From Bacteroides sp. (GTDB lineage Bacteria > Bacteroidota > Bacteroidia > Bacteroidales > Muribaculaceae): 57,893 bases of DNA. Shown in pieces: positions 45,332-54,457 of the stretch. Under the pieces are notes generated by a model. It did no database searches. It was not told the origin of the DNA and saw only the letters and a list, made by a program, of their open reading frames with translations. Positions within the stretch are counted from its first letter, which is position 1. Every line of letters starts with the position of its first letter. A program made the position numbers and the translations under genes. The DNA lies in contig JAAVCX010000039.1 of the NCBI GenBank assembly GCA_014802105.1, positions 1 to 57,893 of the forward strand, in the 5' to 3' direction.

Positions 45332-47680
45332 ATGATTATGAGATCTACCAAGCTACTGCTGTCGCTCTCGCTGCTACTCCCGGCGTCAGCTATTCAGGCT
45401 CGTCAGCTCACTCCCGCCCAGGCCCTCGACCGTGCTGTCGGTGGTAGCGGGACTTCGCTTTCGCGTTCGTCTTCGGCCGACTATACACTTAGTTTCACAG
45501 CTTCGGCTCCAGGTTCAACTGTCCCCGGCGTCTATGTTTTCAGTCGTCAGGGTGGCGGTTTTGTCATGGTCAGCGCCGACGATTCGGCCGAAGCCCTTCT
45601 CGGTTATTCCGACTCGTCTACTTTTTCGGCCGATGCCATGTCACCCTCGATGGTCTATTGGCTTGAGGCATACGCCTCACAGGTAGAGTGGGCCTCCTCT
45701 CATCCGGCGTCCCCCTCACGTGCTGCCTCCGAGCGTCCTTCGCGAGCATCCATCTCTCCGCTACTCACCACTACATGGAATCAGGATGCTCCCTACAATC
45801 TGCTCTGCCCGGTGTCGTCAAACGCAAGTTCTACCGACGGACGTTGCCCGACAGGTTGTGTGGCGACCTCTACCTCTCAAGTCATGAACTATCATGAGTG
45901 GCCCGTCAAAGGCACCGGTTCCAAGTCCTATACCTTCACTCTTGACAAAGTGCAGCACACTCGCTCGATGGATTTCTCAACCGTGACTTTCGACTGGGCG
46001 AACATGCTCGATTCTTATAGCGGATCTTATACCGAGGCTCAGGGTAATGCAGTTGCAACTCTCATGGAGGCCGTAGGCACAGCTGTCGAGATGCAGTATA
46101 CCGGCAGCGAGTCGGGGGCTTCTCCTCTGATGGCCTGGGAGGCACTGTTCACCTACTTCGGATATTCAAAAAGCGCCACTTTCAGCCAGCGTTCATGGTA
46201 TGGCTTGTATGATTGGGAAGATCTCATCTACAACACTCTTAAAAACGATGGCCCTGCCATACTCGGTGGTCAGAGCGGAACCGGCGGACACTCATTCGTG
46301 TGTGACGGTTATGACAAGGACGGCTATTTCCACATCAACTGGGGCTGGGGCGGTACCAGCAACGGTTACTTCCTTCTCACGGCTCTCAATCCAACTACCC
46401 AGGGTATAGGTGGCAGTCAGGGCGGATATAATTTCGATCAGAATGTCATCACCGGCATACGTCCCGCTTCCGGCTCTTCCGACGATATTAACCGTCAGCT
46501 CTTGGCCTCTGAGATCAATCCCTCATCCAGCGCTGCGCGTCAGGTGACTCTCACTGACCTCGGAGTCTACACCTATTCGTCGGATAAACTCACCAATGTA
46601 GTTTTGGGTCTTGAGATTGCCGGCAACTACTATTTTTCTAATGCTAAGATACCCGAGTTTGCCTTTGAGCCGGGAGCCGGATATGAAGTTGATTATACGG
46701 TCTCGCTTGCAGGACTACCGGCCGGAACCTACGAGGCACGTCCCGCCTTCAAGTGTGACGGCCTGAGCGGCGGCAAGGTAATGCTCACCGAGGCAGATGT
46801 GGAGCCTTTCTTTACGATTACTGTCGCTTCTGACGGCACTGTCACCACCTCTGTACCTGTCCAGCATATCTCGGCTTCAGACATCAAGTTTGACACATCG
46901 TTCCTTCAGGGACAGAAATTCAGTTTCACAGCCGAGGTCTCCAATTCAGGCTCGATAGAGTTTGCAGGAGCGGTGGCCGCTATCCTTATTCCTTCGGGGA
47001 GCAATGAGGCGACACGTATCTCGGAATATGCGGTGGATCTAATGCCAGGCGAGTCAACTACCGCGACTTTTACCGGCACTATTCCGTCCTCGCTCGCTGC
47101 CGGCAGTTACACTCTCTATATAGCAAATATCAGTGCCGACGGTGGAGTTGAGACTATCAGCGCGCCTGAGTCAGTTACTGTCTCCGCGTCGACTACCCCT
47201 GTCATCGGCCTGACCTCATTCTCTATCGCCAACTCGGAGGCAGTCGATCCTGAGGCTATCAATGTCACCTATCAGCTCACCAATACCGGCGGCACTTTTA
47301 TAGGCAATATCGAGTTTGCGATATTCAATCAGGGGGAGTCAACTACCAGCAATATCCTTCAGGCTCCCATGATTCAGGTTCCCGCCAATACTACCGAACC
47401 AATGGAGTTCACGGTCACACTCAAATTCCCTGCTGGAGTGGCCGGATCGACCTATAATTTGGTTCCTTATCTGAGCAACAAGCAGCTTGCCTACGCTCAG
47501 TCGTTCACTATCGCCAAATCGAGCGGTATCGACGGGATTTCGGCCGACGGCGGTTCAAAAGTCACAGCTATCTACACTGTCGACGGACAGCTCGTACCCA
47601 CGCTCGATCTCCAGGATCTCTCGGCAGGTATCTATATAGTTGTGACTCCCGAGGGTAACTATAAATACCTTGCCCGCTGA
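45332..47680 (+). CDS. C10 family cysteine protease (streptopain-like)
   Basis: The protein has 782 aa with signal peptide (MRSTKLLLSLSLLLPASAIQA; start 45332 or 45338). Spi-like propeptide, then a catalytic domain with Cys in CPTGCVATSTSQVMNYHEWP (~169-188), His in GGHSFVCDGYD (~314-324) and INWGWGGTSNGYF. Ig-like beta modules fill ~450-720, and the last ~65 residues (IDGISADGGSKVTAIYTVDGQLVPTLDLQDLSAGIYIVVTPEGNYKYLAR) are a T9SS-type sorting domain. It is probably a secreted protease. It is a paralogue of the giant enzyme at 30235 but lacks leucine-rich repeats. Confidence 0.9.
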   Translation: MIMRSTKLLLSLSLLLPASAIQARQLTPAQALDRAVGGSGTSLSRSSSADYTLSFTASAPGSTVPGVYVFSRQGGGFVMVSADDSAEALLGYSDSSTFSADAMSPSMVYWLEAYASQVEWASSHPASPSRAASERPSRASISPLLTTTWNQDAPYNLLCPVSSNASSTDGRCPTGCVATSTSQVMNYHEWPVKGTGSKSYTFTLDKVQHTRSMDFSTVTFDWANMLDSYSGSYTEAQGNAVATLMEAVGTAVEMQYTGSESGASPLMAWEALFTYFGYSKSATFSQRSWYGLYDWEDLIYNTLKNDGPAILGGQSGTGGHSFVCDGYDKDGYFHINWGWGGTSNGYFLLTALNPTTQGIGGSQGGYNFDQNVITGIRPASGSSDDINRQLLASEINPSSSAARQVTLTDLGVYTYSSDKLTNVVLGLEIAGNYYFSNAKIPEFAFEPGAGYEVDYTVSLAGLPAGTYEARPAFKCDGLSGGKVMLTEADVEPFFTITVASDGTVTTSVPVQHISASDIKFDTSFLQGQKFSFTAEVSNSGSIEFAGAVAAILIPSGSNEATRISEYAVDLMPGESTTATFTGTIPSSLAAGSYTLYIANISADGGVETISAPESVTVSASTTPVIGLTSFSIANSEAVDPEAINVTYQLTNTGGTFIGNIEFAIFNQGESTTSNILQAPMIQVPANTTEPMEFTVTLKFPAGVAGSTYNLVPYLSNKQLAYAQSFTIAKSSGIDGISADGGSKVTAIYTVDGQLVPTLDLQDLSAGIYIVVTPEGNYKYLAR

Positions 47681-47711
47681 CAGAGTCAGCCTTTCTTCCT
47701 ACATCTCTTAC

Positions 47712-47754
47712 CACCCTCGCCCTGATCACGGTCAAGGCGAGGGTGTAGTTTTTT
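47712..47754 (+). terminator. Terminator after the second C10 protease
   Basis: CACCCTCGCC (47712-47721) pairs with GGCGAGGGTG (47736-47745), followed by six T (47749-47754). 32 bp past the stop. Confidence 0.9.
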
Positions 47755-47931
47755 ATCAGAGCGTTTCGCAGTGATCGGTATAGGATGGGGCGTAGGGATG
47801 AGGGCTCGGGAAAACATTACAATTTTATTGCATCCGATGGCGTCAGAAAGTGCTGAAACAGGGTGTTTTGCAACAATTGTAACATTATTTCGACGATTTA
47901 CACGAAATTCTATTTTTTTTCAAAGAATATG

Positions 47932-47961
47932 TTTGGGATATTGATCTGTGATGTAATTTTG
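47932..47961 (+). promoter_or_regulatory. Promoter of the 23-aa peptide/structured RNA locus
   Basis: -33 TTTG (47932-47935), 18 bp, -7 TAATTTTG (47954-47961). The leader from ~47967 to the peptide start is ~80 nt. Between the previous terminator and this promoter (47755-47931) I see nothing. Confidence 0.7.
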
Positions 47962-48046
47962 TCTCAGAAAACAAAACGATACGTCTCAACTATCGACAGA
48001 AATTCATCACCAATACCTATTGCTTACATTCTAAATTATCAGACCC

Positions 48047-48118
48047 ATGATCAAGACCATTCAGCGTAAAGTCGTTCTGGCACTGTTGCTCATCGTTCCT
48101 TTCTTCATGATCGGATAA
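48047..48118 (+). CDS. 23-aa hydrophobic peptide
   Basis: ATG 48047 to TAA 48116-48118 encodes MIKTIQRKVVLALLLIVPFFMIG: a basic N-terminus followed by an uninterrupted hydrophobic segment, like a small single-span membrane peptide or a signal peptide cut short. It has its own promoter and is followed directly by structured RNA. No family recognised. It could also be the 5' remnant of a decayed secreted-protein gene, but no matching frame continues downstream. Confidence 0.5.
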   Translation: MIKTIQRKVVLALLLIVPFFMIG

Positions 48119-48372
48119 TAGCCGGGACACCCAATACCCGAAGTCCCGTTCTGATGCCGGAAATCTCCATCGTAAAATAACAGGTAGGAGTAACCCGCGG
48201 TGCAGGGTTTCTGAAGTGACATATCACTACGGAAGCTGCTTCCGAAGTCCTCTCCGCTTCAAGTTACTCACGATAATAATATTCCGGCAGCCGTCGAGGC
48301 TCCCCTTGAAAAGAATCAGAATTAGGCAATAATAAATCCGGCCGCAGTCTTCGTGATGAAACCTGCGGTCGG
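48119..48372 (+). ncRNA. Structured RNA region after the 23-aa peptide (unknown class)
   Basis: Stems visible by eye: GGGAC (48124-48128)/GTCCC (48143-48147). GAGTAAC (48188-48194)/GTTACTC (48263-48269) encloses GTGA(CATA)TCAC (48216-48227) and CGGAAG(CTG)CTTCCG (48230-48244). A terminal CCGGCCGCAG (48338-48347)/CTGCGGTCGG (48363-48372) hairpin probably ends the transcript and may also end the acyltransferase gene on the other strand. The nested multi-hairpin arrangement suggests a functional RNA, but only one copy is available and covariation cannot be tested here. Confidence 0.45.
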
Positions 48373-48424
48373 TAATTCTATTTCATGATATTTGTGTACA
48401 CTCGTTTAGGTCGAGTCTCGGCTT

Positions 48425-49480
48425 TTATAGTCCCAGCGGAAGTTTAAGACGCGGAAAATAACGCTCTACTGTTTTAGCAATAACCACCGGTGTGTAAAGG
48501 CCTGCAATGATGCTGATGATAAAGAGCAGTGGATAAAGCAGTGGCGACAGGTGACCGATAGCGCCATAGATGTATCTTACGGCCATCTGGAAGAAAATAC
48601 CGAGCAGAAAGATCTGGAAAGTGTAGCGTCGGAAACTGCTGAATGTCGCCGGATTGAGCCGGGTGATGAATGAGCACACACTTATGGATAGTCCGATGCC
48701 TAAAAACGATCCGACTAACGTGGCCGTTCGCACGGGAACAATATCGGGATAAAGTTGCAACACATTGCAGAGTATAAATAAACTTCCGCAGACGGTGAAA
48801 AAGATCGGATTTGAGGCATATCTCTCAATCACTCCGTAGCGACAGCACACCAGGCCGGCAACAAAGTAGGGTAGCATACCCATGACTTTAGATAATTGGA
48901 AGACCATGATGTCGTCGGGGAAGAACAGGGCGATAGGTACAGCCACACAGCATCCCCAGATGAGGGCACTGTGGCGGTCGAGCCAGCGGTAGAGGGGGAA
49001 GGCGGCCATGAGGATAAGTAATGTGATCAGAAACCACATTTCGCCCAAAGGATTGGAACTGAATAAAACGAAGGTGTTGAGCAGTTCCTCGGTGTCGACC
49101 TGGCGGTGCATCAGCCCTGGAAAAGCGAGTTTCAGACCGATTGTGACAACAGTAAAGACCAGAAACGGAATGCCCAGGCGCGAGAGTTTTCGTTTCATCA
49201 CCGACCTGTAGTGCCTGTCAGAGCTGAGGCAGGTGAGCTGAAAAAGCCATCCCGAGATGAAGATGAAGAGGGGCATGTGGAACGAATAGATGATGCGTTC
49301 AAGGGCGGCCGTAAAAGGATAATCGGGATTGAAGGCTATATTGGATAGTGAGATGTGACCGATCACCACGAGGAGCATACTGAAGCCCTGAAGCACTTCG
49401 AGCCACTCGATGCGCTCTCGATCTCTGGCAGGGGTTTTACGACCGGTACCGACTGTGGGGAATGGGACGGGTGAGTTCAT
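48425..49480 (-). CDS. Acyltransferase 3 family membrane protein
   Basis: The protein has 351 aa. About ten hydrophobic helices, beginning EWLEVLQGFSMLLVVIGHISLSN (the catalytic-His motif in helix 1), then YSFHMPLFIFISGWLF and NPLGEMWFLITLLILMAAFPLY, are typical of OafA-like acyltransferases that O-acetylate or otherwise acylate surface sugars. It lies 1 bp after the SprT-like gene, in a minus-strand run that includes a glycosyltransferase, so it may modify a glycan. The target is unknown. Confidence 0.88.
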   Translation of the reverse strand: MNSPVPFPTVGTGRKTPARDRERIEWLEVLQGFSMLLVVIGHISLSNIAFNPDYPFTAALERIIYSFHMPLFIFISGWLFQLTCLSSDRHYRSVMKRKLSRLGIPFLVFTVVTIGLKLAFPGLMHRQVDTEELLNTFVLFSSNPLGEMWFLITLLILMAAFPLYRWLDRHSALIWGCCVAVPIALFFPDDIMVFQLSKVMGMLPYFVAGLVCCRYGVIERYASNPIFFTVCGSLFILCNVLQLYPDIVPVRTATLVGSFLGIGLSISVCSFITRLNPATFSSFRRYTFQIFLLGIFFQMAVRYIYGAIGHLSPLLYPLLFIISIIAGLYTPVVIAKTVERYFPRLKLPLGL

Positions 49481-49481
49481 T

Positions 49482-50192
49482 TCAGTGTTTCTTTAGAGGG
49501 ATAGGAGTGAGCCCATGGGAGGCGATAAAGCCCTCGAGTTCGGAAATAGGAAAGCGTAGTCCATGCAGACGGCTGCGGCAGGCACTGAGTCTGTCGAAAC
49601 GCCGGTCATCGGATAAATACCAGTCAAAATGAGAGATCTGTCCTCTCTGTTTCAAGCGTGTCAGGAGACTATGTAGAGAGGCAACGGCACTTTTCATCAC
49701 GCGACAGCAGTAGAATTGGCCGTGGTCGGCCACGATAGCCAGAATGTATGGGGCTCCTGATTTTCTCTCATCGGTATGGGAGGCGTAGCTTTCGCTGCAG
49801 GTGGATATGTGCAGGTCAAGTTCACCGGCAAATCGCCGGTTGATACTATCCATCAGTGAGCGGAAAAGTTGACCATGACTCGAGGTGTCCCGCTGGCGTG
49901 AGACTGTGATATAATGATGGATCATCTCGTGGACTATCACCGAGTCGATCTTTATCTCAGAGTCAAGCCATGGATTGTCATATATAATGATGGTGTCAAC
50001 AATTGTCGGGCGGAGCAAAGGATTGCGCGATCTGATGATTTTGCGCATGAACTTGCCGTTGAGAGTTCGGGCCTGAGGTCTCACTCTGAGGTTAACTTTG
50101 TCAAGACCGCCTGATTTCCAGATCCCGGCCTCGTTGATGCGCTTGAGCCAATAGGCGTGGCGGGCGGTGATATATTCGACGGTAATTGACAT
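49482..50192 (-). CDS. SprT-like zinc metalloprotease domain protein
   Basis: The protein has 236 aa. The HExxH zinc motif appears in DSVIVHEMIHHYI (~83-95), with a second His in SHGQLFRSLM (~103). This matches SprT-like/WLM-type minimal metalloproteases; the C-terminal half (ILAIVADHGQFYCCRVMKSAVASLH...) is less familiar. No signal peptide, so probably cytoplasmic. SprT-like proteins in other organisms process DNA-protein cross-links; for this one the role is open. The gene is 10 bp downstream of a glycosyltransferase gene. Confidence 0.8.
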   Translation of the reverse strand: MSITVEYITARHAYWLKRINEAGIWKSGGLDKVNLRVRPQARTLNGKFMRKIIRSRNPLLRPTIVDTIIIYDNPWLDSEIKIDSVIVHEMIHHYITVSRQRDTSSHGQLFRSLMDSINRRFAGELDLHISTCSESYASHTDERKSGAPYILAIVADHGQFYCCRVMKSAVASLHSLLTRLKQRGQISHFDWYLSDDRRFDRLSACRSRLHGLRFPISELEGFIASHGLTPIPLKKH

Positions 50193-50202
50193 AGGGTGGC
50201 GG

Positions 50203-51204
50203 TCAGATTTTCAGGGATGAGAACGTGTGGCGCGCCCTCACGTAATAGTCAAAGATAATGTTGGTGTCGACGTTGAGAAGATTTTCCTTAGGGTGGGTGG
50301 TGTAGGCTTTGCTCATGGAGCGGAAGTCTTTATGGGCTTTCAGGATGGCCGAGGCATTATCTTTTTGACCGCTGAGAATAAATTTCAGCCAGGCCACCGT
50401 GTCGAGCAGACGGCGTCTGAACAGCACTCCGCGTCTCACCCGGTCGGGGAGATTCTTATGGAGCATCAGCAGATTGTTGCGGAAATTCAGATAAGTCTTG
50501 CGCGGATCAGATGCCGGTAATGAGCCACCCCCGAGATGATAGACTTTTGACTGTGGAACAGCCCAGATCTGTTTGCCACTCAGACGTATGCGCCAGCACA
50601 GGTCTATCTCCTCCATGTGGGCGAAAAATGCTGCATCGAGGCCTCCGCATGAAAGATAGACCTCATTGTCGACCATCAGAGCGGCACCGGTAGCCCAATG
50701 AACCTGTATCGGGGTGTCATACTGTCCGCAGTCATTCTCCACAGTATCAAAGATGCGCCCGCGGCAATAGGGGAAGCCGTGACGGTCAAGAAACCCTCCG
50801 GCGGCGCCTGCATACTCGAATTTCTCAGGCTCGAGAGCCGAGCGTACCGTGGGCTGGCATGCTCCGGCTTCGGGATGGCTTTCCATGAACGAGACCAATG
50901 GGGAGAGCCAGTCGTCAGTGACCCTGACATCGCTGTTGAGCAATACGCTGTAACGGTAACCGGGAGCGCAGGCGCGTATGGCACGGTTGTACCCTTCGGC
51001 AAATCCATAGTTCTGATCAAATATGAGCAGTTGGACTTCGGGGTGCTCGGAGCGAAGCCACTCGACCGAGCCGTCGGTCGAGCCGTTATCGGCCACAATT
51101 ACTGTACCGATAGAGGCCGGAGTGTGCTCTATCACCGATGGGAGATACTCCTTGAGGAGGTTGAGCCCGTTCCAGTTGAGTATTATGACAGCGGTTGTTT
51201 CCAT
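50203..51204 (-). CDS. Family 2 glycosyltransferase
   Basis: The protein has 333 aa. GT-A fold: TAVIILNWNGLNLLKEYLPSVIEH at the N-terminus, the nucleotide-sugar-binding VADNGSTDGSVEWL (~36-49), the DxD-type LLNSDVRVTDDWL (~87-99), ATGAALMVDNEVYLSCGGLDAAFFAHMEEIDLCWRIRL (~168-205, acceptor/catalytic region). Such enzymes (rhamnosyltransferase-like) add sugars to cell-surface polysaccharide. The start lies 8 bp after the mtaB stop, so it is part of the same minus-strand operon. Confidence 0.9.
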   Translation of the reverse strand: METTAVIILNWNGLNLLKEYLPSVIEHTPASIGTVIVADNGSTDGSVEWLRSEHPEVQLLIFDQNYGFAEGYNRAIRACAPGYRYSVLLNSDVRVTDDWLSPLVSFMESHPEAGACQPTVRSALEPEKFEYAGAAGGFLDRHGFPYCRGRIFDTVENDCGQYDTPIQVHWATGAALMVDNEVYLSCGGLDAAFFAHMEEIDLCWRIRLSGKQIWAVPQSKVYHLGGGSLPASDPRKTYLNFRNNLLMLHKNLPDRVRRGVLFRRRLLDTVAWLKFILSGQKDNASAILKAHKDFRSMSKAYTTHPKENLLNVDTNIIFDYYVRARHTFSSLKI

Positions 51205-51211
51205 GGGGCGG

Positions 51212-52573
51212 TTATAGAATTATCTCACCAACGGTCTCCTCGACGCTTGTCGGAGAGATTGCTGAAATCCTTACCGGGACTATACGGTTGGCCAGGGATG
51301 GACATGGGTTAGTGATATTGACGCGCAGATAGTTGTCGGTAAACGCGGCCATGGAGCCATCGCGTCGCGGATGTTCTATCAGAGCCTGACGCACACTCGA
51401 GAGATAGCGAGTGGTGAAGTCGGTGAGTTTACGGTCTGACAGTGCTATCATGCGTCGTGTGCGCTCATGTTTTTCCTCCTGGCTGACACGGTGGTCTATC
51501 TCGAGAGCTTTGGTGCCGGGGCGCTCGCTGTAAGTGAAGACATGAAGTCGCGACACCGGGAGAGACTCGATGAAGGAATAGCTTTCTTCAAAGAGCTCGG
51601 CTGTCTCGCCTCGTGCTCCGACAATCAGGTCGATGCCTATGAAAGCGTCGGGCATTGCGGCGACCACACGGTTGACCTTGTCGCGAAACAGTGTGGTGTC
51701 ATAGCGTCGTCTCATGAGCTTGAGCACTGTGTCGCTACCGCTCTGCAAGGGGATGTGAAAATGGGGCATGAAACGTTCCGAAGTAGCCACAAAGTCGATC
51801 AGCTCGTCGGTGAGAAGATTGGGCTCTATCGAAGATATGCGGTAACGCTCGATCCCTTCCACACGGTCGAGGGCACGGCACAGGTCGGTGAAAGTCTCGC
51901 CCGAGGGGAGCCCCTGAGTCCCTGTGCGGCGGCCGAAGTCGCCTATATTAACACCGGTGATAACGATCTCTTTGCCCCCCTCGGCGGCCACGGCGCGGGC
52001 CTGGGCTACGATTTCGTCGACAGTGGCCGAACGACTACGACCGCGCGCCATCGGGATAGTACAGTAGGTACACCAGTAGTCACAACCGTCCTGCACTTTG
52101 AGAAAATAGCGGGTGCGGTCGCCACGAGAGCAAGAGGGACTGAACTCCCTGATTGAGGCCGTGGAGGTGTGATAGACCTCTGTGGCCGGCTCCGGCCCGT
52201 CTTTACCGGCAATAATGGAACGCACATAGTCGACAAGTTTCAGCTTACGGTCGTTGCCGGCCACAATATCCACTCCGGGCAATGCTGCTACCTCATCGGG
52301 TTTGAGTTGGGCATAACATCCGGTCACGACAATGTGGGCTTTAGGATACCGTCGTGAGTAGGAACGTATGAGCTGCCTGCACTTTTTGTCGGCTATCTCG
52401 GTGACGCTGCAAGTGTTGACAAATATAAAATCGGGGGTGTCACCCTCGTCGACACGCGACAGACCCTCGCGCGCCATCATGGCCGCGATAGTCGAGGTCT
52501 CGGCAAAGTTGAGTTTGCAACCAAAGGTGTGATATAGGGCTTTAAGCCCTGAGAATGATCGTAAATCAGTCAA
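51212..52573 (-). CDS. mtaB: tRNA t6A37 methylthiotransferase MtaB
   Basis: The protein has 453 aa from a TTG start at 52571-52573, which overlaps the stop of the Lrp gene. No ATG lies between there and the conserved N-terminus; longer in-frame starts fall inside the Lrp gene. The enzyme converts t6A to ms2t6A in tRNA. UPF0004 domain: KALYHTFGCKLNFAET, FIFVNTCSVTEIADKKC, VVTGCYAQLKPDEV; radical SAM cluster motif VQDGCDYWCTYCTIPMARGRSRS; then GVNIGDFG...HFHIPLQSGSDTVLKLMRRRY and a C-terminal TRAM-like region. The length fits MtaB and the KCRQLIR pattern favours MtaB over MiaB/RimO. Confidence 0.9.
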   Translation of the reverse strand: MTDLRSFSGLKALYHTFGCKLNFAETSTIAAMMAREGLSRVDEGDTPDFIFVNTCSVTEIADKKCRQLIRSYSRRYPKAHIVVTGCYAQLKPDEVAALPGVDIVAGNDRKLKLVDYVRSIIAGKDGPEPATEVYHTSTASIREFSPSCSRGDRTRYFLKVQDGCDYWCTYCTIPMARGRSRSATVDEIVAQARAVAAEGGKEIVITGVNIGDFGRRTGTQGLPSGETFTDLCRALDRVEGIERYRISSIEPNLLTDELIDFVATSERFMPHFHIPLQSGSDTVLKLMRRRYDTTLFRDKVNRVVAAMPDAFIGIDLIVGARGETAELFEESYSFIESLPVSRLHVFTYSERPGTKALEIDHRVSQEEKHERTRRMIALSDRKLTDFTTRYLSSVRQALIEHPRRDGSMAAFTDNYLRVNITNPCPSLANRIVPVRISAISPTSVEETVGEIIL

Positions 52574-53036
52574 GATTGGTGCTGAGAATCGGAATGGAAT
52601 GTTTGAATATCTCCTTGAAGGATATGAGGCTTTCAGTACGGCCAAGACCGAGGTTGAGACGCTTGTGGATGATCTCGAGCAGGTGGGCATTGTTGCGGGC
52701 GTAGATCTTGGCGAAGATGTCGTAGTTGCCTGAAGTGAAGTGACACTCTACTACCTCGGGGATCTCTTTGAGTCGCTCAACGACTTTGTTGAACTGGGTA
52801 GGATCGTTGAGGATAAAACCGATGTAAGAGCAGGTCTGATAGCCCACGGCGGCAGGATTGATCTCGGTGTAGAAGCCGGTGATCACACCCGAGGCTGTGA
52901 GCTTCTGGATACGCTGGTGGATGGCTGCACCTGAAATATTGGTCTCACGAGCTATCTCGAGGAAGGGCTTGCGGGCATTGTTGGAGAGCATCTCCAGAAT
53001 TTTAACATCTAAAGCGTCAAAGTGTTGGCGTGCCAT
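52566..53036 (-). CDS. Lrp/AsnC family transcriptional regulator
   Basis: The protein has 156 aa. N-terminal helix-turn-helix: FDALDVKILEMLSNNARKPFLEIARETNISGAAIHQRIQKLTASGVITGFY (~5-57), then the RAM ligand-binding domain (YQTCSYIGFILNDPTQFNKVVERLKEIPEVVECHFTSGNYDIFAKIYARNNAHLLEII). Full length. It probably responds to amino acids. A -7-like TAACTTTG lies at 53088-53095 (minus). Its stop overlaps the mtaB start by a few bases. Confidence 0.93.
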   Translation of the reverse strand: MARQHFDALDVKILEMLSNNARKPFLEIARETNISGAAIHQRIQKLTASGVITGFYTEINPAAVGYQTCSYIGFILNDPTQFNKVVERLKEIPEVVECHFTSGNYDIFAKIYARNNAHLLEIIHKRLNLGLGRTESLISFKEIFKHSIPILSTNLD

Positions 53037-53311
53037 AAAGGTATGTTATTTACGGTAGGTAAGAGTTTCTTGGTTAATATTTCGCCACAAAGTTACTAAT
53101 TTTTTATGGGAAAACTTACAAATTCTAAGTTAAATGATATTCCAAACACTCGGCTCTTTTAAATGAAATGGCTATATGATAGCTTGGGATAGGCCGGAAA
53201 GTGTTAACAACTATTAACCAAATCGTGCTCCTGTGTGTTGGGTCAAATATATATCTTTGTGACACTCTCCTCCTGTAATTCTGTAATTTCTCACCTTAAT
53301 TTATTGCCGTC

Positions 53312-54457
53312 ATGTCTAAATATGATTATCTTATAGTAGGTTCGGGGCTTTATGGGGCCACCTTTGCCCGGGAGGCTACTCTCAGGGGTAAGCGTTGTCT
53401 TGTGATAGAGAAACGCTCTCATCCGGGAGGTAATATCTATTGTGAGGAGATTGCAGGAATAAATGTGCATAAATATGGGGCTCATATCTTCCACACCTCC
53501 TCACGAAAGGTGTGGGACTACGTCAACTCATTGGTGCCGTTCAACCGCTACACCAATTGTCCCGTAGCGGTGGCTCCTGACGGGCGGCTCTATAATCTGC
53601 CGTTCAATATGAACACTTTCTACCAGATGTGGGGCGTGAAAACTCCGGCCGAGGCTCAGGCCAAACTTGACGAGCAGCGTCGTGAAGCCCTCGAGGCTAT
53701 GCGTGAGGCAGGTGTGACCGAGCCCCGCAATCTCGAGGAGCAGGCTCTGACTCTGATAGGCAGAGATGTCTATAAGCTGCTCATCGAGGGGTATACCGAG
53801 AAGCAGTGGGGGCGCCGATGTGCTGATCTGCCGGCGTTTATTATCCGAAGACTGCCTGTGAGGCTGACTTTTGACAATAATTATTTCAACGATCTGTATC
53901 AGGGTATACCCATAGGCGGATACAATCGTCTGATCGACAGGTTGCTCGAGGGGGTAGAGGTGAGACTCGACACTGATTTTTTTGACAACCGCGAGTATTG
54001 GGAGTCGGTGGCCGACAGGGTGGTCTTCACGGGACGCATCGATGAGTTCTATGGTTTCCGTTATGGTCGTCTCGACTATCGGTCGGTGAGGTTTGAGACC
54101 GAGACGCTTCAGGAACCCAATTATCAGGGCAATGCCGTGGTCAACTACACTTCGGCCGAAGTGCCCTATACGCGAGTGATAGAGCACAAGCATTTCGAAC
54201 GATTTGGTTCAGAGGTCTATGACAACCCTCTGACAGTTATTTCACGGGAATATTCAGCTGAGTGGAGCGAAGGAAAGGAACCGTTTTATCCGGTCAATGA
54301 TGAGCGGAATCAGGCTGTGATGGAGCATTACCGGGAGCTTGCGCGTGAGGACGCCGGAAGGGTGATTTTCGGCGGACGTCTCGCTGAGTATAAGTATTAC
54401 GATATGGCTCCGGTCATAGAGCAGGTGCTCAATCTTTTTGACTCGGAGATTGCCTGA
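53312..54457 (+). CDS. glf: UDP-galactopyranose mutase
   Basis: The protein has 381 aa. This flavoenzyme interconverts UDP-galactopyranose and UDP-galactofuranose for surface glycans. N-terminal FAD site YDYLIVGSGLYGATFAREATLRGKRCLVIEKR (~4-35), then HPGGNIYCEEIAGINVHKYGAHIFHTS, YNLPFNMNTFYQMWG, YTEKQWG and NYFNDLYQGIPIGGYNRLIDRLL, and the C-terminal GRLAEYKYYDMAPVIEQVL. Full length. A TATCTTTG -7 box sits at 53252-53259. Its last 29 bp overlap the convergent menD gene. Confidence 0.95.
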   Translation: MSKYDYLIVGSGLYGATFAREATLRGKRCLVIEKRSHPGGNIYCEEIAGINVHKYGAHIFHTSSRKVWDYVNSLVPFNRYTNCPVAVAPDGRLYNLPFNMNTFYQMWGVKTPAEAQAKLDEQRREALEAMREAGVTEPRNLEEQALTLIGRDVYKLLIEGYTEKQWGRRCADLPAFIIRRLPVRLTFDNNYFNDLYQGIPIGGYNRLIDRLLEGVEVRLDTDFFDNREYWESVADRVVFTGRIDEFYGFRYGRLDYRSVRFETETLQEPNYQGNAVVNYTSAEVPYTRVIEHKHFERFGSEVYDNPLTVISREYSAEWSEGKEPFYPVNDERNQAVMEHYRELAREDAGRVIFGGRLAEYKYYDMAPVIEQVLNLFDSEIA

